Below are positions 23,994-32,618 of a DNA stretch of 64,000 nucleotides, piece by piece. A program made the position numbers and the translations under genes. Source of the DNA: Paractinoplanes tereljensis (GTDB taxonomy: Bacteria; Actinomycetota; Actinomycetes; Mycobacteriales; Micromonosporaceae); NCBI RefSeq assembly GCF_016862435.1, contig NZ_BOMY01000039.1, positions 62,001-126,000 on the forward strand, written 5' to 3'. The notes below the pieces were generated by a model that saw nothing but the letters and a program-made list of their open reading frames with translations, searched no databases and was not told the origin of the DNA. Numbering within the stretch: the first letter of the stretch is position 1; every line of letters starts with the position of its first letter.

Positions 23994-26747
23994 ATGGCAC
24001 GCCTGGTTCTCAGAGGGCGATCGGCGGAGATGACGCACGCGCTGAGCGCGCTGCGACGAGCCGTGCGCACCCGGCACGGCGCCGTGCTCGCCGTGGTCGG
24101 GGCGGCCGGTATCGGCAAGAGCGTCTTCGCCGTGGCGGTAGCCGACGAGGCGCGCTCGCTGGGCTTCGGGACCGGTTTCGGTCAGGCCGGGCCGGAGACT
24201 CGGGCGATACCGGGCGGATCGCTGCTGGTGGCCTTGCGATCCGGGCGACAGCCGCTGCTCGACAGCGAGGGCTTCAATGACCTGGCCGCACTGTACGAGC
24301 GGCCGCTCTGGCTGATCGACAGAATCGGCGACCTGCTCGCCCGGATCGCCGCGGGCACGCCTCTGCTGGTGATCATCGACGATGTCGAACTCGCCGATGA
24401 CCTCACCCGATTGGCTCTGAAGCTGCTGCCGGCCCGGCTGAGCGGCCTGCCGATCGTATGGATGCTGACAAGCCGCACTCTGTCGACCGCTGTCATCGAC
24501 GAGACAACGTCCGCGGCGGAGTCGGCGGCCGTGGCCCGGATCAGCCTGGGACCACTGGCCGGCACGGACATCGACGATCTGGCCCGCGACCGGCTCGGCG
24601 AGACTCCCCCGGGTAATGTCCGGACCGCCCTGGGCTCAGCCGGCGGAAGCCCGTTCTGGGCTGACCAGCTTGTCCGTGGCCTCGGCTCAGCGGCGCAATC
24701 GCAGGACCACGTCGGTGTGATGGCCACAACCCGGCGCAGGCTGGCCACTCTGTCCACCGGCGCCGCCGAACTCGTTCGACTGGCGGCGGTGTGGAAGACG
24801 CCGCTTCCGGTGCCGGACGCCACTGCACTGCTGGAAAGCCCAGCCCGCGGCTGGGTCGCCGAAGCGGCCCAGGAGGCTGCCGCCGGCGGGATGCTGGTCC
24901 GAGCCGGCGATGAAGTGTCATTCCCGCACGCCTTGGTGCGGGACGCGGTCTACGCGCAGATCGATGCGGACGACCGGCGGTCGTGGCATCTGCGCTGCGG
25001 AGAGATGCTCCTCGGCCGAGTGGGAGACGAGCAGGCGGCTGCGACACATCTGCGCTTGGCCGAGCCGGGGAGCGACACTGTCCTGGCCGGCCGTGTTCTC
25101 CGTACGGCAGGCGATCGCGTGGCCGCATCACCCGGAGGAGCGGCCGCTCTTGCGCGATTCGCCTGGCAACTCGTCGCCGATCCTTCCGACGAGCATGCGC
25201 CACAGCTCGCTCGGACCGCCGCCGAAATCCTCGGCGCCACCGAACGGCACAACGATGTGGTCGCCATCGCCGACGCCGTCCTCGCCTCCGATGCCGGCCA
25301 CCCGAGCGGGGCGGCCGTCGCCGGGCTGCAGTGGCGGCTCCTCGCGCTCCACGCTCTCGTCGCATCCGGCCGCTGGGACATCGCCGCACAGCGCATCGAC
25401 ATCCTGCTCGACGACGTACGGATCACCGGCGCGCCGCGGGCCCGGCTGGAGTCGCTGCGTGCCGCGTCGGCCGCCGGCGAAGGACCTCGATCCGCCCTGA
25501 AGGCAATCGCCGCCCAGGCCGACCGGGTCCTGGCCGATCCCGGTGCGGAGGCGGCGACCCGGCGGCTGGCAGCGACCACCCGAGCCACCGCGGCACGCCG
25601 GCTCTCCCGTTTCGGCGATGCCTGGCGGGCCGTGGCCGACCTGCCGCTGGCGCCGACCCCGGCCTCGACGGCCGAGCGCATCCGCGCGCTTCAGGACATC
25701 GACCGCCTGGCCGAAGCCGCGCCGCTGCTCGAGGCGGTCGGTGCCGGGGCAACGTCGGCCGGCGACTTCCGGCACCTCGAACCGTCGGTCCTGCTGGCCG
25801 CGGCACGCCAGGAGCTCGACCTCGGTCGCCTCGGCGGCGCCGACGCCCTGGCCCGGGTGCTGGCCGAACAGGCGCGGGAGACGATGGTCCCGGCCCAGCG
25901 GGTCGGCGCCGCCGTAGTACTCGCGGAGGTCGCGCTGCACCGCGGCGACCCGTTCGATTTCATCGCCGCCGACCTGCCGCAGTCGCCGGTGGTCGAGTGG
26001 TCGATGGGCATCCGGGTTCTGCACGCGACCGCGGCGCTGCGGGCCGACGACGTCGACGGCGCTCTGCGGCTGATCCTGCCGGCCGTGAGCGCCTACCGCG
26101 CCGGATACTGCTCCTCGCAGTGGTCGCCGTCGTTGTCCCGCCCGCTGCTCGCCGTCGCGTTGCGCGCCGGAAATCGGCCGTTGGCCGAGCAGATCGTCGA
26201 GACCGCGGCGATCTCCGCGCGCAACAACGAGCAGGTGGCCAGCTGGGTCGGGGTGGCCAAGCAGTCCGCCGGAGTGCTGACCCGAGATATCGGCGAACTG
26301 GAATGCGCGGTCGACGTCCTGCGGACCGGCCCTCGGCCACTTTTACTGGCCGGGGCCCTCGTCGACCATTCTGACCTGCTTGTTTCGGCGCAGCGACAGG
26401 GCGAGGCCGTCAAGCGGCTCGAGGAGGCAGCCGATCTCTACGCCCGAGCCGGCGCCGAGTTCGACGTGAAGCTGGCCACGTCGGCGCTGGCCCGGCTCGG
26501 GGTGCGGCGGCGCCGGGAGATCCCGGCACAGAACCGGGCGGTCACCGGCTGGTGGTCACTGACCGACAGCGAGCAGACGGTCGCTGAGCTGATCAGTGCC
26601 GGTCACACCAACAGGTCGGCCGCGACCGAGTTGGGCATCTCCCCGAACACGGTCAACACCCACCTGCGGTCGGTGTTCGGCAAGCTCGGTGTTCGATCCC
26701 GGGTTCAGCTGGCGAACGTCGTCCGCGATCGCGCCCCTCAGACCTGA
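23994..26747 (+). CDS. LAL-type LuxR family ATP-binding regulator
   Basis: A 917-residue LAL regulator. Start ATG 23994 follows an AAGGA-like ribosome-binding site. The ATPase has Walker A GAAGIGKS (residues 36-43) and Walker B LLVIIDDVELADD. A long alpha-helical tetratricopeptide-like middle follows. The C-terminal LuxR domain has SLTDSEQTVAELISAGHTN and GISPNTVNTHLRSVFGKLG. Sequence relation to the other LAL gene (19475-22195) is only at architecture level. The 3' end overlaps the convergent small gene by 10 nt. Confidence 0.93.
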   Translation: MARLVLRGRSAEMTHALSALRRAVRTRHGAVLAVVGAAGIGKSVFAVAVADEARSLGFGTGFGQAGPETRAIPGGSLLVALRSGRQPLLDSEGFNDLAALYERPLWLIDRIGDLLARIAAGTPLLVIIDDVELADDLTRLALKLLPARLSGLPIVWMLTSRTLSTAVIDETTSAAESAAVARISLGPLAGTDIDDLARDRLGETPPGNVRTALGSAGGSPFWADQLVRGLGSAAQSQDHVGVMATTRRRLATLSTGAAELVRLAAVWKTPLPVPDATALLESPARGWVAEAAQEAAAGGMLVRAGDEVSFPHALVRDAVYAQIDADDRRSWHLRCGEMLLGRVGDEQAAATHLRLAEPGSDTVLAGRVLRTAGDRVAASPGGAAALARFAWQLVADPSDEHAPQLARTAAEILGATERHNDVVAIADAVLASDAGHPSGAAVAGLQWRLLALHALVASGRWDIAAQRIDILLDDVRITGAPRARLESLRAASAAGEGPRSALKAIAAQADRVLADPGAEAATRRLAATTRATAARRLSRFGDAWRAVADLPLAPTPASTAERIRALQDIDRLAEAAPLLEAVGAGATSAGDFRHLEPSVLLAAARQELDLGRLGGADALARVLAEQARETMVPAQRVGAAVVLAEVALHRGDPFDFIAADLPQSPVVEWSMGIRVLHATAALRADDVDGALRLILPAVSAYRAGYCSSQWSPSLSRPLLAVALRAGNRPLAEQIVETAAISARNNEQVASWVGVAKQSAGVLTRDIGELECAVDVLRTGPRPLLLAGALVDHSDLLVSAQRQGEAVKRLEEAADLYARAGAEFDVKLATSALARLGVRRRREIPAQNRAVTGWWSLTDSEQTVAELISAGHTNRSAATELGISPNTVNTHLRSVFGKLGVRSRVQLANVVRDRAPQT

Positions 26748-27001
26748 TCGACCGCGACCATCGACAGCGTGACCGTGCCGTCCATGACCCAGGGCAGCCT
26801 GGTCATCGACTCCTGCGCCTCCACGCCGTCGCCCGCCTCCACGATCAGGTAAAGCCTGCGACCGTCCGGGCGGCACCACGCGTTCGTGATCACCCGCTCG
26901 TCCCGCAGCTCCCGCCACCTCGGGCCGCCGGCCTCGAAGGTGCGACCTGACGCCGAGTCGGCAAGGTCCGCCGTCACATGGAAGTACAAACCGCACTCCA
27001 T
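26738..27001 (-). CDS. Muconolactone isomerase-like / ferredoxin-fold small protein
   Basis: An 87-residue protein with MECGLYFHVTADLADSAS, WRELRDERVITNAWCRPDGRRLYLIVEA and MTRLPWVMDGTVTLSMVAVD. This pattern is typical of small muconolactone delta-isomerase-like dimeric alpha+beta-barrel proteins. It lacks a certain active-site signature and its substrate is unknown. It is convergent with the LAL regulator and overlaps it by 10 nt. Confidence 0.7.
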   Translation of the reverse strand: MECGLYFHVTADLADSASGRTFEAGGPRWRELRDERVITNAWCRPDGRRLYLIVEAGDGVEAQESMTRLPWVMDGTVTLSMVAVDQV

Positions 27002-27215
27002 CCCTCACCGGGGCCGACAGACACCGGTGCGATGTGACCTCCGGCTCACCGATGAGTAGAGCATGGTGACAAAACACCGTCGATCGCGTGAACGTGCGAC
27101 TCCTTACGCCCCGCGCCGGCGAGGCGCCCCACCGCATTCGGGTGAGGTTCCTGAGCCAGAACGCCGATCTGATGAACCTGGCCAAGTTCTTTCGGGCACT
27201 TCATCGGGGAGAGTC

Positions 27216-28487
27216 ATGCGTCATCTCGGTCGTCGAGGCACGTTCTGGGTTGCCACCTGCGTGGCCGGCGCAGGCCTGTGGACCAGCGCCGCTCCTTCGC
27301 TCACCTACCCCCTGTACGGCCAGGAGTGGGACCTGGACACCACCGTCACCACATCGCTGTTCGCGGTCTTCCCCGTCGCGCTGATCGTCGTGCTGGTGTT
27401 CGCCGCCGACCTGCCGGACCGCATCGGGCACCGCTCGTCGATCCAGCTCGGAATCACGGCCTCCCTCGCCGGCGCCATCCTGTTCGCGGTAGCGCCGTCG
27501 GTGGCATGGGTCTTCGTGGCTCGGGCGCTGACCGGAGCGGGCGTGGCCTTATCGATGGGGCCCGCCACCGCAGTCCAGGTCGAGAGCACCGGAGATCTTC
27601 GCCCGGGACGGGCCGGCACGGCGAACACGGTCGCCACGGCGATCGGCGTCATCGCGGCCGCGCTGATCGGCGGCACCCTCATCGAGTACGCACCCCAGCC
27701 GACCCGGCTCAACTTCGCGGCCCTGGCCGTGGTGCTCGCGCTGCTGCTGATCATGACCGCTCAGATTCCCGGATCGTCGGGACAGCGCACGAACATCCCG
27801 CCATGGCGTCCGGCCCGGTTCACGATCGAGCCCGGCCGGCGCCGTGCGGTCCTGACCGGGATCGCCGTGGTCGCCGCGAGCTATGCCATCGGCGCACTGA
27901 TGTTCTCGCTCGGCGCCCAGATCGGGCACGCCCTGATCGGCTCGTCCAACGCAGTCACCCTGGGCGCGACCATCGCCCTGTTCGCCGTCGTCATCGCGGT
28001 CGTCGCCGCCCTCGCGCGAAACCTTGATGCCCGCCCTGCCGTCACCGCCGGCACGCTCGCCGCGGTAGCCGGTCTGGGCGTCCTGATCGCCGCCGCCACC
28101 GGCCAGTCCCTCGTCCTGTTCTTTGCCGCCGCCGCCCTGCTCGGCGCCGGCTACAGCCTGCTGTTCCTCGGCGGACTCTCGCTGGTCTCCAGGCTGACCA
28201 CCGCCTCGACGAGGGCGTCGGCGTTCTCGGCCATGTACCTGCTCGCCTACCTGGCCCAGGCCGTCACGGCACCCAGCCTCGGCACGATCGCCAGCCACAC
28301 CGGCCTGCGCACCGCGGTCATCTCCGGGGCCGTCGCGCTGAGCGTCCTCACGGCGACGGCTGCACTCGTCGCGCTCCGTACCTCACCCCGGGGACCCGCC
28401 TCACCACAGCCCGACGCGTTCGAGTCGCCCCTGGCCGCCGCACCCCTGGCCGCAGAGGCAAAACCCGGTGGGCCGACAAGGCCATAA
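27216..28487 (+). CDS. Major facilitator superfamily transporter
   Basis: A 423-residue membrane protein with about 12 hydrophobic helices. ATG 27216 has GGGGAGA upstream; the 50-codon in-frame extension before it has no membrane character. The loop between helices 2 and 3 contains ADLPDRIGHRSSIQLG, a variant of the MFS loop motif GxLaDRxGrkxxl. Arg/Pro-rich cytoplasmic ends are typical of actinomycete drug or metabolite exporters. Substrate is not predictable. Confidence 0.9.
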   Translation: MRHLGRRGTFWVATCVAGAGLWTSAAPSLTYPLYGQEWDLDTTVTTSLFAVFPVALIVVLVFAADLPDRIGHRSSIQLGITASLAGAILFAVAPSVAWVFVARALTGAGVALSMGPATAVQVESTGDLRPGRAGTANTVATAIGVIAAALIGGTLIEYAPQPTRLNFAALAVVLALLLIMTAQIPGSSGQRTNIPPWRPARFTIEPGRRRAVLTGIAVVAASYAIGALMFSLGAQIGHALIGSSNAVTLGATIALFAVVIAVVAALARNLDARPAVTAGTLAAVAGLGVLIAAATGQSLVLFFAAAALLGAGYSLLFLGGLSLVSRLTTASTRASAFSAMYLLAYLAQAVTAPSLGTIASHTGLRTAVISGAVALSVLTATAALVALRTSPRGPASPQPDAFESPLAAAPLAAEAKPGGPTRP

Positions 28488-28790
28488 ATGGCACGCGTCT
28501 CTCGGCAAGACCTACCTCTGGCGAGCGGGGGTGTCGTATCGGAGACCTGGGAACCGGACCGGAGGTCTTCGACAGCGCGGTCACCGCGCTGTTCGACTGG
28601 CGCGTGCACCGGGAGGCCGGGCTCACCGTGGTTTGGTCCGGCGGGGGCGGGCTGGATTCGTCTACGGAACCCGGCCCGGCCCATCCGGAAAGGGGCGAGG
28701 CTGCAACCAGGCTCGCACGGCTGCGTATTCCGCGGCTACGCGCGACAGCAACACGTCCGCCGCAGAATTTCGCCGAAAGTCTTGGCGCTG
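28488..28790 (+). pseudogene. DUF1990-family gene remnant with frameshifts and deletion
   Basis: Pieces of a DUF1990-type protein are visible in different frames. A short N-terminal piece is at 28488-28540, then LGTGPEVFDSAVTALFDWRV and HREAGLTVVW in a second frame (about 28540-28640). GFVYGTRPG follows in a third frame (about 28657-28685), and then HPERGEA (about 28682-28700). In intact family members the order is LGxG..F..A..AL..W..HR.AGL, then PCRVVYV, then GFAYGTLPGHPERGEE. Here the PCRVVYV-containing block is missing, so the gene is disrupted by frameshifts and an internal deletion. This call rests on remembered family consensus. Confidence 0.55.
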
Positions 28791-28808
28791 AGCATGTCCG
28801 AGTGCTAG
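28782..28808 (+). promoter_or_regulatory. CIRCE-like element (candidate HrcA operator)
   Basis: TTGGCGCTG (28782-28790), 9 nt, then GAGTGCTAG (28800-28808). The CIRCE consensus is TTAGCACTC-N9-GAGTGCTAA. The right arm matches at 8 of 9 positions and the left arm at 6 of 9, with the exact 9-nt spacing. It lies 135 nt upstream of the start of the broken hsp20 gene, fitting a decaying heat-shock promoter. Confidence 0.4.
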
Positions 28809-28943
28809 AAAATCAACTGTCGCTGCTGGTCGATCGCGGTGATGTACCCGCGAGAGACCTCCGCAGCGGTTCGGCGAAACTGATCTTCAGCCGAGCGCCA
28901 CGCGTCCGCCGGACAGGCCGGCGGACCGCTACGAGAGGAGTTC

Positions 28944-29181
28944 GTGGTGCTGACTTTCGATCCTTTCCGCGAGGCCGACGGGCGCCTTCGAGCGGCGGGT
29001 GAGCCTCGGCGACGGCCTGGACCTTGATCGCATCACCGCGACATCCCAGGACGGCGTGCTCACGCTGACCATTCCGGTCGCCGAAAAGGCCAAGCCACGG
29101 CGCATCACGATCGCTCCTGGCTCACGCTCTGACGCCGCCGAGCGGCCGACCGCGCCGACACCCACGCTCACGAGTTCCTGA
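28944..29181 (+). pseudogene. Hsp20 (small heat-shock protein) gene with internal deletion
   Basis: The start GTG 28944 with an intact GAGAGGAG ribosome-binding site encodes VVLTFDPFREADG, a typical Hsp20 N-terminus. The reading then jumps, in the +1 frame, to FERRVSLGDGLDLDRITA and SQDGVLTLTIPVAEKAKPRR, which is the end of the alpha-crystallin domain including the conserved GVLTLTIP strand. Most of the central crystallin domain (roughly 60-70 residues compared with normal length) is missing, and the frames do not match. This is a deletion remnant, not a functional chaperone. Confidence 0.8.
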
Positions 29182-29321
29182 TCGCCCTCCCCGGCGGGTC
29201 CGGGACCGGCGGATTGCCGTCGGCCCCGGACTCCGCACCCCTTTGCGGTACCGACCCGACAAAGATCGCTCGGGTTCGGCAGAGAACGCCGCGGCGAACC
29301 GGATCCGGAGGTCAGCAGTCC

Positions 29322-29714
29322 GTGATCACCAATGCGGAAGACGATGCCAGGTTGGCTGTTCAGCTACAGGCACGGACCGAGTCCGGGTTAGCTGTTGCCG
29401 TGCTCGGTGAAGTGGACATGAGCAATGCCGACGAACTGGTGCAACAGATGGCGCAACTGCTACCCACGGACGGTTCCAGCTTGGTCATTCTCGATCTCGG
29501 CGAACTCACCTTCCTCGGCTCCGCCGGCGTTCGTGCGTTGCTCGATTGCCGCCACATCGCCGAGCAACGCGGCATGCAGCTCCAGATCGCTATCGCTCAC
29601 GACAATGTGCGGCAGGTCCTGACGATGTGCGATCTCGCAGAGGTCCTCGGGCTGCCGGCGGTTCCTTCTCCGACTGTGCGTTCCGGCGGCTCTGACAGCC
29701 GACCAAGCGCTTGA
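29322..29714 (+). CDS. STAS-domain anti-sigma factor antagonist
   Basis: A 130-residue single STAS domain. GTG 29322 has GGAGG upstream. The core has GEVDMSNADELVQQM, the phosphorylation-site loop DLGELTFLGSAGVRALL (Ser at the position phosphorylated in SpoIIAA/RsbV) and LTMCDLAEVLGL. Such proteins bind anti-sigma kinases of the RsbW type and release sigma factors. A kinase-like gene is at 31458-31916. The C-terminal Pro/Ser tail is extra. Confidence 0.88.
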   Translation: MITNAEDDARLAVQLQARTESGLAVAVLGEVDMSNADELVQQMAQLLPTDGSSLVILDLGELTFLGSAGVRALLDCRHIAEQRGMQLQIAIAHDNVRQVLTMCDLAEVLGLPAVPSPTVRSGGSDSRPSA

Positions 29715-30000
29715 CGCCGGCACGACCGCCAAGTCCGATGGTCTGGCCGGCCCGCACCGTCCGACCATAGATCTGAGCCGGCAGCTACCCCTCTCCCGGA
29801 CTGTCGCTCGGGCTGACCGCCCTGATCGACACCATCAGCCGAGTCCAGCCGCAGCAAAGGTTCGGCAGTCGAGCACCAAGCTGGCCATGGAATCGACCCC
29901 GGCCGATCGAGGCTCATCAGAGGGCGGCCGAATGTGACGGGAAGTCGAGGCGTGGTCCCGGTCCAGGCGTCAGAAACGACCGTCGCGGACTGTGAGACGT

Positions 30001-30312
30001 TCAGCCGGGCAGATGACGAGGTGGCCGGGTGGTGTCCGCGCGCCGGGTGGGGCGGTCGCGGGGCCGTGTCGCGCGTTGCATGAAGTGAGATACCCGGTGG
30101 GCCGGGTGCCGGACACCGGTGGCTGCGGCTGTCCATTGGCCGAGTGGGTCGGCTATGGGCACTCGGCGTTCGTCCAGCAGCCGACGCATGGTGGTGTCGC
30201 AGCCGGCGCACCGGCCGTGCTGGATGACGATGCCGCACGGATGGGTCGACTCGCCGACGACGGCGACGTGGCCGCCGCATGATGCACATACAACACTTCG
30301 AGCCGCATCCAT
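30001..30312 (-). CDS. Small putative zinc-ribbon protein
   Basis: A 103-residue protein of unknown family. ATG 30312 (MDAARSVVCASCGG) is chosen. Two CxxC motifs (CASC at about 9-12 and CAGC at about 36-39) could bind one zinc ion, with a GHVAVVGE strand between them. The C-terminal half is Arg/Pro/Thr-rich and probably disordered. The opposite strand also carries open frames with weaker coding features. Moderate to low confidence. Confidence 0.4.
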   Translation of the reverse strand: MDAARSVVCASCGGHVAVVGESTHPCGIVIQHGRCAGCDTTMRRLLDERRVPIADPLGQWTAAATGVRHPAHRVSHFMQRATRPRDRPTRRADTTRPPRHLPG

Positions 30313-30593
30313 TCGCCCACCGTAAGCGTTGGCCACGGTGAGCGCGACCGCTGCCGGATGCGGGCGTGAGCGCTCGCCGGGCTGGTGCGACGAACGCCTT
30401 CGCCGGTCGAACGGACGTAGTTCGGGTCACGGACGCCGCCGGGTACCTCTGAAGGGTGGCGGGTTCTGAACGCCGATGCGTACAAGAAGCATAAGTAGGG
30501 CCGATGACGGGCACAGAGGGCCGAACGATCCGCACGGCACGCGCCGCCCCACCGGCACAGCAAACGAGTAAACACGTACGACGAAGGATTCTG

Positions 30594-30866
30594 ATGACTG
30601 CCACTGCCCACGAGGTCGCCGACACCCTGAACCTCGCCTTCGACGAGCCGTCGATGACGATGGCGATTCTGCTCGCCGACATCATCCCGGCGCTGGCGGA
30701 GTTCGACCAAGAGGCCACGACCGCCGCCGACCCGGAGAGCTACCGCGACCGGATCGTCCTGAACGACGGCAGCATCATCCTGTACGACACCCGCACGGAA
30801 CGCTGGACGGTCAGCAGTACCGAGGAGGTCGCCGCGTCTGACCAGCGACGTGTGACCTCACCCTGA
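30594..30866 (+). CDS. Hypothetical small acidic protein
   Basis: A 90-residue protein. ATG 30594 follows AAGGA. It begins TATAHEVADTLNLAFDEPSM, contains an acidic helix and the strand-like IVLNDGSIILYDTRTERWTV. No membrane segment and no recognised domain. Codon use and ribosome-binding site support expression. It may belong to the surrounding stress-regulation region. Confidence 0.55.
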   Translation: MTATAHEVADTLNLAFDEPSMTMAILLADIIPALAEFDQEATTAADPESYRDRIVLNDGSIILYDTRTERWTVSSTEEVAASDQRRVTSP

Positions 30867-31060
30867 GTAGGCGCCCGGCAGTGCTCGGTAAAAGCGCCTG
30901 CCTGATGTGTCTGGCGACCGGGCCCCGCATACGCCGGTGCAGATCCTCAGGTCCCGGCTCGTTTTGCCTGCTCACGGCTGCGCACTTCGCCGATATCGGT
31001 TGTAGCGTGACCGGATCGTGCCTTGCCTCCCAGCTCTGATGTCATACCTGCCTGTTAGAC

Positions 31061-31426
31061 ATGCCGGTTGTGAACACTTCACCCTTCGAGATCATCTCTG
31101 AGCCCATTCCTGGTGGGTTGTTTCGTGTGAGGCTGGCCGGCGAGTTCGACATGAGTGTCGGCGACGTGCTGTCCAAGGCTCTGGTGGACGCGGCCCGCCA
31201 TCCCGGAGTCACCGCGGTGGTGGTGGATCTGGGCCGCACCAGCTTCCTCGATTCGCACGGCGTGGCCGGCCTCGTCGCCGGCTACGAAGCCGCGGCCCGG
31301 GCCGGGCGGCATTTCACCGCTGTCAACGCGCGGGGTCTGGTCAAGGACGTCCTGGATATCACTGGCCTTTCCGAGGTACTTCTCGACCGCGACCATCCGG
31401 CGGCACCTGCTGATCCGGCATCCTGA
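31061..31426 (+). CDS. STAS-domain anti-sigma factor antagonist
   Basis: A 121-residue STAS protein. LAGEFDMSVGDVLSKAL, the VVVDLGRTSFLDSHGVAGLV loop (conserved Ser after FLD) and VLDITGLSEVLL are typical of RsbV-like antagonists. It is convergent with an RsbW-like ATPase gene, from which it is separated by a hairpin, and is a likely partner of that kinase. Confidence 0.9.
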   Translation: MPVVNTSPFEIISEPIPGGLFRVRLAGEFDMSVGDVLSKALVDAARHPGVTAVVVDLGRTSFLDSHGVAGLVAGYEAAARAGRHFTAVNARGLVKDVLDITGLSEVLLDRDHPAAPADPAS

Positions 31427-31450
31427 CGGCCCGGGGACCGGCCGGGCCGT
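31426..31450. terminator. Bidirectional terminator hairpin
   Basis: ACGGCCCGG (31426-31434) and CCGGGCCGT (31442-31450) form a 9-bp perfect stem between the convergent STAS and ATPase genes, so it can serve both strands. Confidence 0.6.
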
Positions 31451-31457
31451 ACTGCGT

Positions 31458-31916
31458 TCAGATGTCGCCGGCGGCGTCCTGGTCGGAGGCCGCGTCGGCC
31501 GGAAACGACACCCAGACATGCTTGGCGTGCTCGGTGGTGTACCAGCTGAGTTCTCCCGCCAGCGATCGCGCGATGTGCAGCCCGCGGCCGCCGTGGTCGG
31601 TGTGCGCGCCGGCAGCCGGTTCGGGGACGGACTCGCGATCCTGATCCGCGACGTCGAGGATGAAGCGGCCATCCACCATCAGCAACCGCACGACGGCCGG
31701 TGACCGGCCGTGCCGCAAGGCGTTGCCGGCCAGCTCCGTGGCAACCAGAGCCGCTCGCTCTGCGACCGGGGACGAAGTGTGAGCAGCAAGCCGGTGCGCC
31801 TGTAAGGCTTCGCGCAACTCGATCCGCATCTGCCGGAGCGTGGCACCGTCCGTGAGAGTCCATCGGTTCAGCTCAACGGCCTGCGGCGGGGGCGATGATC
31901 TCGGCAGGGCACCCAT
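31458..31916 (-). CDS. RsbW-like ATP-binding anti-sigma/serine kinase
   Basis: A 152-residue HATPase domain protein. ATG 31916 is preferred over TTG 31928 because GAGGCGG lies just upstream of it. N box ERAALVATELAGNALRHG and G box region DHGGRGLHIARSLAGEL are present, with GRFILDVADQDRESVP between. These motifs are those of the actinobacterial RsbW/SpoIIAB-like family, which phosphorylate STAS antagonists and bind sigma factors. No sigma-B-like gene is adjacent. Confidence 0.9.
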   Translation of the reverse strand: MGALPRSSPPPQAVELNRWTLTDGATLRQMRIELREALQAHRLAAHTSSPVAERAALVATELAGNALRHGRSPAVVRLLMVDGRFILDVADQDRESVPEPAAGAHTDHGGRGLHIARSLAGELSWYTTEHAKHVWVSFPADAASDQDAAGDI

Positions 31917-32171
31917 GGACCGCCTCAATTCCCCGTTGCGTCATGCGGAAACACCCGCCCGGAACGGGCGTCGTCGACCGACGGCTGCTTCTCGACGAGG
32001 ACACCGTCCAGCGATAGGAATTCGGGCCGAGGGACTTCTCAGGTACCCACGTCGTGCTTACGGTGAATGCTGGCATGTTTTAGCTGTTCGACCGGCGACG
32101 CGTTCGGTGCTCGCGGTCGGTCGCCCCAGTCCCCGGCGGCGTTCTTCTCCAACGTCGCCGCAGGGGGTCCC

Positions 32172-32618
32172 GTGTCACCGCCGATTCAGCCTGGGCCAGA
32201 TCGTCCTGTCCCCGAGGCGACTCGGCCTGCGCCGAGTCGGCCGGTTACGACGCCGGCCGGCGTTGCCGTTGCCTGCGCGGAGCGGTCGATCGTCGTCAGC
32301 GTGGACGGTGCGGTGGTGTTGACCATCCGACGCCGCTGGGACCCCCTATATGGCCTCATGGTCGAGGCCGATGGAGCACTCGACGCCGACACCTGCCCCG
32401 TGCTGCAAGCAACACTGTTGACAGCCTTGACCGAGACGGCGGTGTGTTGCGACCTGGGCGGCGCCAGCGTCTTCGGTGCCGCGGCCGCCGACACCCTGGC
32501 CGTCGTACATCTACACGCCGCATACCTGCGCCAGCCGTTCTCGATACGAGAGATATCCGATCTCGCCGCCTCGGTGCTGCGCATCACCGGCCTTGATGCC
32601 ATCCTCACCATCGTCTAG
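32172..32618 (+). CDS. STAS-like domain protein (degenerate antagonist)
   Basis: A 148-residue protein. GTG 32172 with AGGGGG upstream is chosen; a frame opening at 32067 exists upstream. The N-terminal 35 residues are Pro-rich and disordered. The domain at about 45-148 resembles STAS: LMVEADGALDADTCPVL, then CCDLGGASVFGAAAADTLAV at the position of the conserved DLxxxxFxxSxG loop, then LRITGLDAILTI. The phosphorylatable Ser is replaced by Ala in this loop, so it may act as a non-regulated antagonist. Confidence 0.65.
   Translation: MSPPIQPGPDRPVPEATRPAPSRPVTTPAGVAVACAERSIVVSVDGAVVLTIRRRWDPLYGLMVEADGALDADTCPVLQATLLTALTETAVCCDLGGASVFGAAAADTLAVVHLHAAYLRQPFSIREISDLAASVLRITGLDAILTIV

Noticed and set aside
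30001..30282. Plus-strand open frame opposite the putative zinc-ribbon gene
   Set aside because: The minus strand has two CxxC motifs and a better start; the plus frame has neither.
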